NCBI GenBank assembly: GCA_031119205.1
Contig: JAVHYF010000016.1
Span: 1 to 64,000, forward strand
Length of the DNA: 64,000 nucleotides
Source of the DNA: Moraxellaceae bacterium
GTDB taxonomy: Bacteria; Pseudomonadota; Gammaproteobacteria; Burkholderiales; Rhodocyclaceae
Direction of reading: 5' to 3'
The notes under the pieces were generated by a model. It was not told the DNA's origin. It saw nothing but the letters and a program-made list of their open reading frames with translations, and searched no databases. Each line of letters begins with the position of its first letter. The stretch's first letter is position 1. Of this stretch, positions 34,298 through 42,613 are shown piece after piece. The translations under genes and the position numbers were made by a program.

Positions 34298-36430
34298 ATG
34301 AGGCGTCTGGTCGTCATCACGCTGGCCATGGCAGCCATCCTGCTGTTCCTGCTGGCCAGCGCAGGTGCCAATACCTCCCTGTTCGCCCGTTACTACCCCT
34401 GGCTGCTGGGCGCCAACGTCCTTATCGCGCTGGCCATGGCAACAATGGTCGGCCTGCAGTTCAGGCGCCTGCTGGCCGAGTACCGCCAGCGCCAGTTCGG
34501 CTCGCGCCTCAAGCTCAAGCTGATCGGTATGTTCGTCGTGCTGGCAGTGCTGCCCGGCACGGTCATCTATGGTGTGTCGGTGCAGTTCGCGGTGCGCTCC
34601 ATCGAGTCCTGGTACAACGTGCAGGCCGACGATGCCTTGCAGGACAGCCTCGATCTTGGCCGCGCCGCGCTGGATGCGCTGCTGGAGCAGTTGTCGGATC
34701 GTAGCCGTGAGGTCGCTCTGGAGTTTGGCGATGCTGAACGTGCGCCCGGTGTGCCGGCCCTGCTACGCGCACGCGACCGGCTGGACGCGGATACCGTCAC
34801 CGTGTTTACCGCGACGGGCCGGGTCGTCGCTACCGCTGGCGAGGCTACCAGCGGTCTCCTGCCGCCCGTGCCGCAGGGTACGGAGTTGCGCCGCGCGCGC
34901 CAGAGCACCGGGCTGCGCGTGGTGGACGCCGAGGCCGGCAGCCTCAACCTGCGCGTCGTGTTGCCCATTCCCAATCGTGCGCTGACCGCCGACCCTTTGC
35001 TGCTGCAGGTGACCAGCCGTGTACCGGATGCACTGGCGCGCAGTGCGGAAGCGACCCAGACACTCCATCAGAACTACCAGGAGCTGCTGCTGGCCCGTCA
35101 GGGCCTCAAGCGCATCTACCTCGTGACGCTAACGCTGGCCCTGCTGGTGGCGATGTTCGCCGCCGTGGCGGTGGCGGTGATCTTCGCGCGCGCGCTGTCG
35201 GCACCGCTGTCAATCCTTGCCGAAGGGACGCAGGCGGTGGCTTCCGGCGACTTCTCGCCGCGTCAGGCGCTGCCCGCGCGTGACGAGCTGGGCGTGCTGA
35301 CGCAGAGCTTCAACCGCATGACCCAGCAGCTGCAGGACGCCCGCGCGCTGGCCGAGAAGAACCGCTCTGCCGTGGACGCCGCGCGCGCCTATCTCGAGAG
35401 CGTGCTCACCAGCCTGTCCTCCGGCGTGCTGGCCTTTTCCAGCGACGGCCACCTGCGCGCCGCCAACCGTGGCGCGGTGACGGCGCTGCAGGATGAGCTG
35501 ACAGACTTCGAGGCGGTGCCGCTGGCGGCATGGCCCGGCCACACCACTTTCCGTGACGCGGTGCTGCGCGGCTTCGCCGAGAACGAAGAGGACTGGCAGG
35601 GACAGGTGGAGATCGACCGTGGCGAAGGCCGCGTGCAGACCCTGCTACTGCACGGCTCGCGCCTGCCGGAGGCGGGCGGCGGTGGCTTCGTGCTGGTGTT
35701 CGACGACGTGTCGCAGCTGATCTCCGCGCAGCGCACCGCGGCCTGGGGTGAGGTCGCACGCCGCCTGGCGCACGAGATCAAGAATCCGCTGACACCGATC
35801 CAGCTGGCTGCTGAGCGCCTGGAGCACAAGCTCTCCAGCCAGCTCGGCGACGAGGCTCGCGCCATGCTGTCGCGCTCCACGCAGACCATCGTGAACCAGG
35901 TGGAGGCGATGAAGAACCTGGTGAACAGCTTCCGCGATTACGCGCGCCTGCCGCCGCCCTCGCTGGCCGAGCTGGATCTCAACGCGCTGATCCGTGAAGT
36001 GCTGGTGCTCTACGAAAGCGCGCAGGCCAGCATCCGCGTCGAACTGGCCGATGGCCTGCCGCACATCAACGGCGACGCCAGCCAGCTGCGCCAGCTCATC
36101 CACAACCTGCTGCAGAACGCGCAGGACGCCACCGCCGAGCGCGGCAGCGACGCGCGCATCATGCTTGCGACGCGCTACGACGGCCGTCGCATCGAGCTGA
36201 CCGTGCGCGACAACGGCGGCGGCTTTCCGCCCGCCATCCTCGCGCGTGCCTTCGAGCCCTACGTCACCAGCAAGCCGCGCGGTTCCGGCCTCGGGCTGGC
36301 CATCGTGCGCAAGATCGTCGAAGAGCATCGCGGCGAGATCCACCTCGCCAACCGCGAGACTGGCGGCGCGGAAGTGCGCGTGCGCCTGCGGCTGGCGACC
36401 GCGGGGCCGCGGCCGGCCAGCGCCCAGTAG
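34298..36430 (+). CDS. ntrY: NtrY-like sensor histidine kinase
   Basis: A 710-aa membrane kinase. Two N-terminal helices (about 1-25 and 35-50), a third near 72-95, a periplasmic sensor region to about 270, a fourth helix (about 275-305), HAMP (RALSAPLSILAEGTQAVASGDFSPRQ), a PAS-like domain, HisKA with phosphoacceptor His in ARRLAHEIKNPLTPIQLAAERLEHK, and HATPase with NLLQNAQDATAER, DNGGGFP and GSGLGLAIVRKI. NtrY pairs with NtrX to sense nitrogen or redox state. The ntrX gene, normally next, lies 8.5 kb away beyond an inserted cluster. Confidence 0.94.
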   Translation: MRRLVVITLAMAAILLFLLASAGANTSLFARYYPWLLGANVLIALAMATMVGLQFRRLLAEYRQRQFGSRLKLKLIGMFVVLAVLPGTVIYGVSVQFAVRSIESWYNVQADDALQDSLDLGRAALDALLEQLSDRSREVALEFGDAERAPGVPALLRARDRLDADTVTVFTATGRVVATAGEATSGLLPPVPQGTELRRARQSTGLRVVDAEAGSLNLRVVLPIPNRALTADPLLLQVTSRVPDALARSAEATQTLHQNYQELLLARQGLKRIYLVTLTLALLVAMFAAVAVAVIFARALSAPLSILAEGTQAVASGDFSPRQALPARDELGVLTQSFNRMTQQLQDARALAEKNRSAVDAARAYLESVLTSLSSGVLAFSSDGHLRAANRGAVTALQDELTDFEAVPLAAWPGHTTFRDAVLRGFAENEEDWQGQVEIDRGEGRVQTLLLHGSRLPEAGGGGFVLVFDDVSQLISAQRTAAWGEVARRLAHEIKNPLTPIQLAAERLEHKLSSQLGDEARAMLSRSTQTIVNQVEAMKNLVNSFRDYARLPPPSLAELDLNALIREVLVLYESAQASIRVELADGLPHINGDASQLRQLIHNLLQNAQDATAERGSDARIMLATRYDGRRIELTVRDNGGGFPPAILARAFEPYVTSKPRGSGLGLAIVRKIVEEHRGEIHLANRETGGAEVRVRLRLATAGPRPASAQ

Positions 36431-36451
36431 CGCCGCTTCTCGGCAATCTCA

Positions 36452-36516
36452 CCCGGTAGTCCCAGGCAGCGATCCCGCTCCGTAGTCCCGCGCAGTAATC
36501 CCACTCAGTAGTCCCA
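36452..36516. repeat. Five tandem 13-bp repeats at the ntrY / asparaginase junction
   Basis: Units of 13 bp start at 36452, 36465, 36478, 36491 and 36504; consensus CTCAGTAGTCCCA, each differing by two to five bases. The last unit contains the stop codon and final WDY codons of the leftward asparaginase gene, so the others are copies extending downstream of it. Replication slippage would explain the array. Confidence 0.85.
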
Positions 36517-37530
36517 GAAGGCCTGCTGGATTTCCGCCGGATCCTCGCTGCGGGTCAGCGCCATCATCAGCAGGATGCGCGCCTTGTGCGCCGGCAGGTT
36601 GTCGCCCGCGACGAAGCCTGCGGCCCGCACGCGGTCGCGCGCATCCACCCGGCCGGCTTGTGCCCGCGCTGCCTGCACGACGGTGACGCGACGGTCCAGC
36701 GCTCGGCGCAATGCCGCCGTCTCCGCCGGTGCGCCACAGCCCGGCGCGAAGCCGGCGGCGACGATGCCGCGTGCGCCGGCCTGCACCACCGCATCGATCA
36801 ACACGCCGTCGGCACCGACATAGGACGTCACCACATCCACCCGCGGCAGGCTGCTGAGCCCGCGCACGTCGTAGGGCGTGCCCGTGGTGTGGCGGCGCAC
36901 CGGCGTGCGGTAGAAGCACACGCGGTCCGCGTCCGCGTAGCCGAGTGCACCGAGGCCCGGTGACTGGAAGGACTGCAGGCGGTAGGTGTCGGTCTTGGTG
37001 ACTTCACGGGCGGCCTGGATTTCGTCGTTGAGCACCACCAGCACGCCACGGCCACGGCTCTCCGGCGAGGCCGCGACGCGCACCGCGTTGATCAGGTTCA
37101 GCTGCGCGTCCGACGAGATGGCGCTGAAGGGCCGCTGCGCGCCCACCAGCACCACGGGGACGTCGATCTTCAAGGCGAGGTTGAGGAAATAGGCCGTCTC
37201 TTCGAGGCTCGCAGTGCCGTGGGTCACCACGATGCCGGCGAGATCCGGCGTGGCTTCCGCCACTTCATGCAGCTTCGCGTTGAGTGCCAGCCAGTCCGCT
37301 GGCGTGATCTCGATGGCCGGCATGTTGCGGAAACGCACCGGCACGATCTCGGCGTGCTGGAATATTTCCGGCACGGCGGCGGCGATCTCCTCCGCGTGCA
37401 GGATGTTGCCGGTGTCGCCGTAGTTGGTGAGGTCCATCTTTCCCCGACCTATCGAGGAAATGGTGCCGCCGGTGCCGAGCAGGGCGACTTTGGGCAGTTT
37501 GGTAGGAACTGGGGCAGTAGGGGTAGGCAT
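36505..37530 (-). CDS. Asparaginase-family amidohydrolase with altered substrate motif
   Basis: A 341-aa enzyme of the bacterial type asparaginase/glutaminase fold. The first catalytic motif is intact: LLGTGGTISS with nucleophile Thr23. The second motif reads VTHGTASLEETAYFL, whereas asparaginases have THGTDT; the Asp that holds the substrate alpha-amino group is Ala107. The catalytic Lys region REVTKTDTYRLQSF is present. No signal peptide, so cytoplasmic. Other subfamily members with GTA-S/T may exist. It is last in the leftward transporter operon, so it probably acts on the imported compound or its product, which may lack a free alpha-amino group. Confidence 0.85.
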   Translation of the reverse strand: MPTPTAPVPTKLPKVALLGTGGTISSIGRGKMDLTNYGDTGNILHAEEIAAAVPEIFQHAEIVPVRFRNMPAIEITPADWLALNAKLHEVAEATPDLAGIVVTHGTASLEETAYFLNLALKIDVPVVLVGAQRPFSAISSDAQLNLINAVRVAASPESRGRGVLVVLNDEIQAAREVTKTDTYRLQSFQSPGLGALGYADADRVCFYRTPVRRHTTGTPYDVRGLSSLPRVDVVTSYVGADGVLIDAVVQAGARGIVAAGFAPGCGAPAETAALRRALDRRVTVVQAARAQAGRVDARDRVRAAGFVAGDNLPAHKARILLMMALTRSEDPAEIQQAFWDY

Positions 37531-37557
37531 GTGGGCCTCCGGGTGATGCGGTCCCGC

Positions 37558-38406
37558 TCAGCGGGACGGTTTCAGGAAAGGGGACAGGTACTGCACGGCC
37601 AGCAGCACGATGAGGCTCAGGCCGATGAGCACGCCGGAGATGGCGGCCACGCGGACGTCGAGCGACTCCTCGATCATCTGGAACATGCGCAGCGGCAGTA
37701 CCGTGGTGCGCGGGTCGGCGAGGAACAGCGTGATCGACACGTTGTCCAGCGACTGCATGAACACCAGGAAGCTGCCGGCCAGCACGCCGGGCACCAGCAG
37801 GGGCAGGGTGACGCGGCGGAAGGTCGCGAAGCGGCCGGCACCCAGCATCGCGGAAGCCTGCTCCAGCGCCGGGTCGATCTGCTGCACCACCGCCAGCGTG
37901 GCGCGGTACATCAGCGGCCCGAAGATCGCGATATGCCCGCCGATGACCAGCCAGCGCGATGGCGACACACCCACGAGGTTGGCGGCGATCAGCGCCGACA
38001 GCCCGTAGATGAGGCTGGGCATGACCAGCGGCGCGAGCAGCAGCGGCTCGATGCTGGCCGCTGCCTTGCCACCGAGGCGGGCGATGCCGTAGCTGGCGGG
38101 CACGGCCAGCACGACTGCGCCGGCCACCGTCCACAACGCGATCTGCACCGAGTTCTTCGCCGCCGTGTGGATGGGCTGCGAGGCGATCGGATCGAACAGC
38201 TCGGCGTACCACTTGAGCGACCAGCCCTGCGGCGGAAACTGCAGGGTCTGGCCGTCGGTGAATGACATCAGCAAGCCGACCGCCACCGGACCGACCATGA
38301 ACACCAGGGCCAGCAGACCGGCGACGACGACGAAGATGCCGTAGCCCAGTTCGGATGCGCGGAAACGCAGGGTTCCGGGCGAGTGACGTGTGATGACCTC
38401 AGGCAT
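37558..38406 (-). CDS. ABC transporter permease, PotC type
   Basis: A 282-aa inner-membrane permease with about six helices. The cytoplasmic EAA loop is visible as EQASAMLGAGRFATFRRVTLPLLVPGVLAG. It resembles the PotC/YdcV class of polyamine and opine-like importers. It overlaps the next permease by 8 bp and is followed 27 bp later by the asparaginase gene. Confidence 0.9.
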   Translation of the reverse strand: MPEVITRHSPGTLRFRASELGYGIFVVVAGLLALVFMVGPVAVGLLMSFTDGQTLQFPPQGWSLKWYAELFDPIASQPIHTAAKNSVQIALWTVAGAVVLAVPASYGIARLGGKAAASIEPLLLAPLVMPSLIYGLSALIAANLVGVSPSRWLVIGGHIAIFGPLMYRATLAVVQQIDPALEQASAMLGAGRFATFRRVTLPLLVPGVLAGSFLVFMQSLDNVSITLFLADPRTTVLPLRMFQMIEESLDVRVAAISGVLIGLSLIVLLAVQYLSPFLKPSR

Positions 38407-39244
38407 GGCCGACCAACCTCCGGTGGCGTGAGAGTGCGGAAATGGACAGCATCACCACGCCGGTCGACACCAGCAGCACGAAGGCCACGGCAGCGGCGTA
38501 GGGCCACGAGAAAAGCACGCCCACTTCGCGGTAGATGAACTGCGGCAGGTAGATGAGACGGGCGCCACCGATGACGGCCTGCGTGACGTACGAGGTGCAG
38601 GCGCTGGCGAACACCAGGATCCAGCCGGCCAGCAGGCCCGGCAGCATCACCGGCACCAGCACCGTCAGCAGGACGCGCCACGAGCCGGCACCCAGCATGC
38701 GGGCGGCATCGACGAGACTGCGGTTGGCGCGCGACAGCACCGCGATGATCGGCAGCAGCAACAGCGGCAGCTCGATCTGGCACAGCGCGAGAATGAGGCC
38801 GAACTCGGTGTACATCAGGTTGGTGGGCGTGCTGCTCAGCCCGGTGTACAGCAGCGTGCTGCTGATCAACCCCTGGCGTCCGAGGATGACGATCCACGCG
38901 AAGGTGCGCACCACGTTGCTGACCAGCATCGGCAGCAGGATCAGGAAGATCAGCCACTGACGGATGCGCGGACCGGCGTGCCAGTACAGCAGCGCGATGG
39001 GCAGACCCAGCAGGGTCGTGCCCAGCACCACACTGCCGCCGAGGCGGATCGTGTCGATGAGCACCGATACCGAGAATTCGTCGTTGGCGAAACGCGCGTA
39101 GTTGGCCAGAGAGGCGCCTTCGGGCGAGCTGAAGCTGTACACCGCCAGCACCACCAGCGGTGCCAGGAAGAACAGCACCGATGCTGTCAGCATCGGCCCG
39201 AAGTACGGCAGGTTGCGCAGGGACGGGGCGGCCAGCGCGTTCAT
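38399..39244 (-). CDS. ABC transporter permease, PotB type
   Basis: A 281-aa permease with about six helices and EAA motif VDAARMLGAGSWRVLLTVLVPVMLPGLLAG. FILLPMLVSNVVRTFAWIVILGRQGLI is typical of PotB/YdcU-class permeases. It overlaps the binding-protein gene by 4 bp (ATGA) and the PotC-like gene by 8 bp, so the subunits are coupled. Confidence 0.9.
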   Translation of the reverse strand: MNALAAPSLRNLPYFGPMLTASVLFFLAPLVVLAVYSFSSPEGASLANYARFANDEFSVSVLIDTIRLGGSVVLGTTLLGLPIALLYWHAGPRIRQWLIFLILLPMLVSNVVRTFAWIVILGRQGLISSTLLYTGLSSTPTNLMYTEFGLILALCQIELPLLLLPIIAVLSRANRSLVDAARMLGAGSWRVLLTVLVPVMLPGLLAGWILVFASACTSYVTQAVIGGARLIYLPQFIYREVGVLFSWPYAAAVAFVLLVSTGVVMLSISALSRHRRLVGHA

Positions 39245-40278
39245 TTCTTGACGATCCGGTCGAACTCGGCGGTCCAGGCCGCGCGGTTCTTGTTGATCTT
39301 CACCCAGTCCTGGTAGATGAACTTGGCCATCTGCTCACGGGTGACGAAGGCTTCCAGCGAAGGCGTGAAGGCGACGTCGCGGTTGGTCGGGATCTGCTCC
39401 ACCGGCGGCATCTTCAGCTGGTTCTGTGCCGCGGCCGAGATGGCGGCGTCCATGTAGGCGTACACCGCTGCGGGGTTCGCAGCCCCCTTGGTGAGATGGA
39501 TGTTGACCGGGACGGCCGGCGAGCCGCTTTCCGGATGCACGAACTCGCAGGGCACGCCCATCGTCTTCAGGCGCGACACGTTGTTGGTGCTGGCCATGAA
39601 CACACCGATCTCGCGTTGCTGGAACAGGGCCATCTGCGCGTTGCCGCTGTTGGCGATGGCGCCGATCTTCGGCAGGTGCTTGCGCAGCAGGTCGAACACC
39701 GGCTGCATGTTGTCCTCGCCACCGCCGTACAGGCGCGCGATCTCCACCCATGCCATGGTCGCGGAGTTGGAGCCGAAGCCGAGCCAGGCCACCTTGCCGT
39801 CATACGCCGGGTTGGTGAAGAGGTCCTTGTAGCCTTTCGGGCGCGGCACCAGCTCGGGGTTGTAGGCGATGCCGTTGACCTCCACGGTGACGGTGGGGCC
39901 CCAGGGCGACTTCAGCTTGTCGTCGAGCTTGTTCCAGTTGGCGAGCTTCGAGGTGTCGATCTTCTCGATCAGGCCGCGGTCCACCGCTTCGGCGGTCTGG
40001 CCGGGCGACAGCAGCAGCGCGTCGTAAGCCGGCTTGCCACCGGCCGCGATGGCCTTGGCCAGCTGGTCCTGCGCGAGCATGGGGGCGATGATCAGCTCGA
40101 CACCGCTCTTGGCGAGCATCGGCACCAGGGTGCGGCGGTAGGCGTCTTCCCACGAGCCGGGGAACACTGCGGCGACGACGGACGACGCGGCCCGTGCGGT
40201 GCCCGGCAGGAGGGCGCTGCCGGCGAGGGCAGCGAGGGCGAGGTTGAACTGACGACGATTGCTGTTGAAGTGGTTCAT
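39241..40278 (-). CDS. Extracellular solute-binding protein, PotD/YdcS type
   Basis: A 345-aa periplasmic binding protein. The N-terminus NRRQFNLALAALAGSALLPGTARA has a twin-arginine-like motif and a signal-peptide cleavage site near residue 28. The mature protein shows FPGSWEDAYRRTLVPMLAKSGVELI, YDALLLSPGQTAEAVDRGLIEKID and PVNIHLTKGAANPAAVYAYMDAAIS, the pattern of the spermidine/putrescine class. Ligand cannot be predicted; the context suggests an amide or amidine compound. The ATP-binding subunit gene lies 40 bp upstream. Confidence 0.88.
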   Translation of the reverse strand: MNHFNSNRRQFNLALAALAGSALLPGTARAASSVVAAVFPGSWEDAYRRTLVPMLAKSGVELIIAPMLAQDQLAKAIAAGGKPAYDALLLSPGQTAEAVDRGLIEKIDTSKLANWNKLDDKLKSPWGPTVTVEVNGIAYNPELVPRPKGYKDLFTNPAYDGKVAWLGFGSNSATMAWVEIARLYGGGEDNMQPVFDLLRKHLPKIGAIANSGNAQMALFQQREIGVFMASTNNVSRLKTMGVPCEFVHPESGSPAVPVNIHLTKGAANPAAVYAYMDAAISAAAQNQLKMPPVEQIPTNRDVAFTPSLEAFVTREQMAKFIYQDWVKINKNRAAWTAEFDRIVKK

Positions 40279-40318
40279 GACAAGGCTCCTGTAAGGATGG
40301 ATCTGGGTCAGGCGAGAC

Positions 40319-41446
40319 TCAGGTTGAGGAAGTGGCGCCCGCACCAGGGAACAGGTGACAGCGCTGTACATCGATCTGGATGAAGAGGGTGCGGCCGGTC
40401 TCCAGCGAGGGCAGTCGCGCGCGGCGTGAGGCCTGGGCCTTCACCGGGGTGCCGTCCTGCAGCTGGAGGTCCATCTGCAGGTGCGCACCGAGGGTGGTGC
40501 AGTGGAGCAGGCGCGCCGGCAGCAGGCCGGGCGCGGCGGACTCGCTGACCTCGGCGTCTTCCGGCCGGAAGGTGAGCACCACCTTGCTGCCGGCCAGGAA
40601 GCCGAGTGGTCGCGGCAGTGTGAGAACGCTCTGGTCGGGCAACTGCAGCACGGTGTGCGTGTCGTCGCCACCCACTGCCTCGCAGTGGATGATGCTGGCA
40701 TGACCCATGAAGGTGTTGGCGAACAGCGAGACCGGGTGGTCGTACAGCTCCTCCGGCGTGCCGACCTGCTCCACGCAGCCCTCGTTCATCAGCACCAGGC
40801 GGTCGGCGACGGTCTGCGCCTCTTCCTGGTCGTGGGTGACGATGAGGGTGGTGATGCCCAGCGACTGCTGCATGCGGATCAGCTCCACCTGCAGCTCGGC
40901 GCGCAGGGCGCGGTCGAGTGCGCCGAAGGGCTCGTCGAGCAGCAGCAGGGACGGATTCACCGCCAGGGCGCGCGCCACCGCCACGCGTTGCTGCTGACCG
41001 CCGGACAGTTCGCGCGGCAGGCGGCTTCCATAGGCTTCCAGGCGCACCAGCTTGAGCAGCTGCTCGACGCGCGCGCTGCGTTCGGCGCGTGGGGTGCCGT
41101 GCGAGACCAGACCGTAGGCGACGTTCTCGCTCACCGTCATGTGCGGGAACAGCGCGTAGCTCTGGAACACCATGCCGATGCGGCGCGACTGGCAGGGAAT
41201 CGGCGCGAGGTCCACGTCGTCCAGGCGGATCTCGCCACGACTGGGACGGATCAGACCGGCGATGCTTTTCAGCAGCGTCGACTTGCCGCAACCGCTCGGC
41301 CCCAGCAGGGCCACGATCTCGCCGGCCGGCACCTCGAAGGACACGTCGCCGAGGGCGATCTTCTGGTCGTAGCTGTGCGTCAGGCGGCGCACTGAGAGGG
41401 CCTTGCCCTGCGCAGCACGCACGTGTGCATTCAGATTCATATCCAT
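40319..41446 (-). CDS. ABC transporter ATP-binding protein, PotA type
   Basis: A 375-aa ATPase. Walker A GPSGCGKST, Q-loop VFQSYALFPHM, signature LSGGQQQRVAVARAL, Walker B LLLLDEPFGALD and switch His in VTHDQEEA are all intact. The C-terminal 120 residues form a TOBE domain (VLTFRPEDAEV, LGAHLQMDLQLQDGTPVKAQ). It precedes the binding protein and permease genes, and overlaps the racemase-like gene by 1 bp. Confidence 0.94.
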   Translation of the reverse strand: MDMNLNAHVRAAQGKALSVRRLTHSYDQKIALGDVSFEVPAGEIVALLGPSGCGKSTLLKSIAGLIRPSRGEIRLDDVDLAPIPCQSRRIGMVFQSYALFPHMTVSENVAYGLVSHGTPRAERSARVEQLLKLVRLEAYGSRLPRELSGGQQQRVAVARALAVNPSLLLLDEPFGALDRALRAELQVELIRMQQSLGITTLIVTHDQEEAQTVADRLVLMNEGCVEQVGTPEELYDHPVSLFANTFMGHASIIHCEAVGGDDTHTVLQLPDQSVLTLPRPLGFLAGSKVVLTFRPEDAEVSESAAPGLLPARLLHCTTLGAHLQMDLQLQDGTPVKAQASRRARLPSLETGRTLFIQIDVQRCHLFPGAGATSST

Positions 41447-42228
41447 CAGACGTTCACCTCGAGAGCCATGTGCTGCATGAGTGCGGGATGCAGACCATGC
41501 ATCCGCTTGGGGGCCGGTCTTGCGTAGCTGCCGGTGGTGGCGCGGCCGGGGCGCAACCGCATGAGGGCGAGCGCCTGCACGGCGGCCGCTTCCACGCTGC
41601 CGACCACGGGTACGTCGACACGCTGCGATAGCGGGCCGGCCTGGCCGGCGAAAGCCGCGCCGCCCAGCACGGCGACTTCCGCGCCTTGTTCGCGCACGGC
41701 TTCTTCAACGCCGGCCTGCAGCCAGGGCAGCGGGTTAGCCGCGCCCAGCACCTCGCTGCTCATGATCGTGACGCCGGCGAAGCGCGCTTCCAGGCCGACC
41801 ATACGCACCATCTCGTGCACGATGGGCACGACCCGCGGCGTCACCGTGACCACCGAGAAGCGCGCACCCAGCATCGCCGCCGTCAGGAACGAGGCCTCGC
41901 CGATGCCGATGACGGGAATGTCGAGCAGCTCACGCGCGGCGGCGAGGCCGGGGTCGCTGAAGCAGGCGACGATCACGGCGTCGAAGTCATGCGCGTGCGC
42001 GGCGATGACTTCCAGCGTGGCGAGTGACGAGATGGTGAGGTCGGCGCGACCACCGATACCCGCCGGCCCGTAGGCGGCGCTCATGCCTGCCACTTCGACA
42101 TCGGGCAGGAGCCCGGCGACGACCTCGCTGACCTGGCGGGTCACGGTGTCGCTGGTGTTGGAGTTCACGACGAGGATCCGTCGTGGTTTGTCTGGCGGAA
42201 GACTTGGTGTTCGGGTGGGGCTGTACAT
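41446..42228 (-). CDS. Asp/Glu/hydantoin racemase-fold protein with one catalytic Cys missing
   Basis: A 260-aa protein that matches hydantoin racemases in layout: RRILVVNSNTSDTVTRQV, Cys89 in VIVACFSDPGL, and a second site. In two-base racemases this second site reads VLGCAGM; here it is VLGGAAFAG, so Gly190 replaces the second cysteine. Cys89 is the only cysteine in the protein. It may therefore be a lyase, isomerase or decarboxylase of the same fold rather than a racemase. First gene of the transporter operon, downstream of the AT-rich promoter at 42280-42373. Confidence 0.82.
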   Translation of the reverse strand: MYSPTRTPSLPPDKPRRILVVNSNTSDTVTRQVSEVVAGLLPDVEVAGMSAAYGPAGIGGRADLTISSLATLEVIAAHAHDFDAVIVACFSDPGLAAARELLDIPVIGIGEASFLTAAMLGARFSVVTVTPRVVPIVHEMVRMVGLEARFAGVTIMSSEVLGAANPLPWLQAGVEEAVREQGAEVAVLGGAAFAGQAGPLSQRVDVPVVGSVEAAAVQALALMRLRPGRATTGSYARPAPKRMHGLHPALMQHMALEVNV

Positions 42229-42613
42229 GTCTGGCTCGCTTTCTGTGAATGTTCACCACTAAGCAAACCATGTGCCACGGAATCCGGTGTCGATGTAATT
42301 TATAAGCCGATGATTTTATGAGATAAAAATTGCTTACTAAATTGGTTACACATTGCTTTCTAAAGTGTACGCACCATTGCAGTCAATTGTTATGCACTTC
42401 GGCACCGGGACTGTGCGCACGATGGCGGCCGGGCGTCTCGTTCTCGTGGCCGGAAACGGACGTGCCTGGTCGCCGCGCACAGGGGCTCGGAACGTCGCTA
42501 CCGGGTGGGGAAAAGCGCGGAGGAAGAGAGGACCCTGCGCGGCAGGGGGCGGTTGGCAGGAGGTGCTACCGCCTGGCAAAGCCTTCGCCATTGCGGCGAA
42601 GGCGGAGGAACAT
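42229..42613. other. Intergenic: AT-rich promoter of the transporter operon and hairpin after the M24 gene
   Basis: Bases 42280-42365 are strongly AT-rich against the GC-rich surroundings and carry the leftward promoter of the racemase-transporter-asparaginase operon. ATTGCTTTC near AAGTGTACGCA (42352-42373) recalls the GntR-side region. From 42380 the DNA is GC-rich. Arms GCCTTCGC / GCGAAGGC (42581-42588, 42596-42603), just past the M24 gene stop, may end that gene, but without a good T run. Confidence 0.5.
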
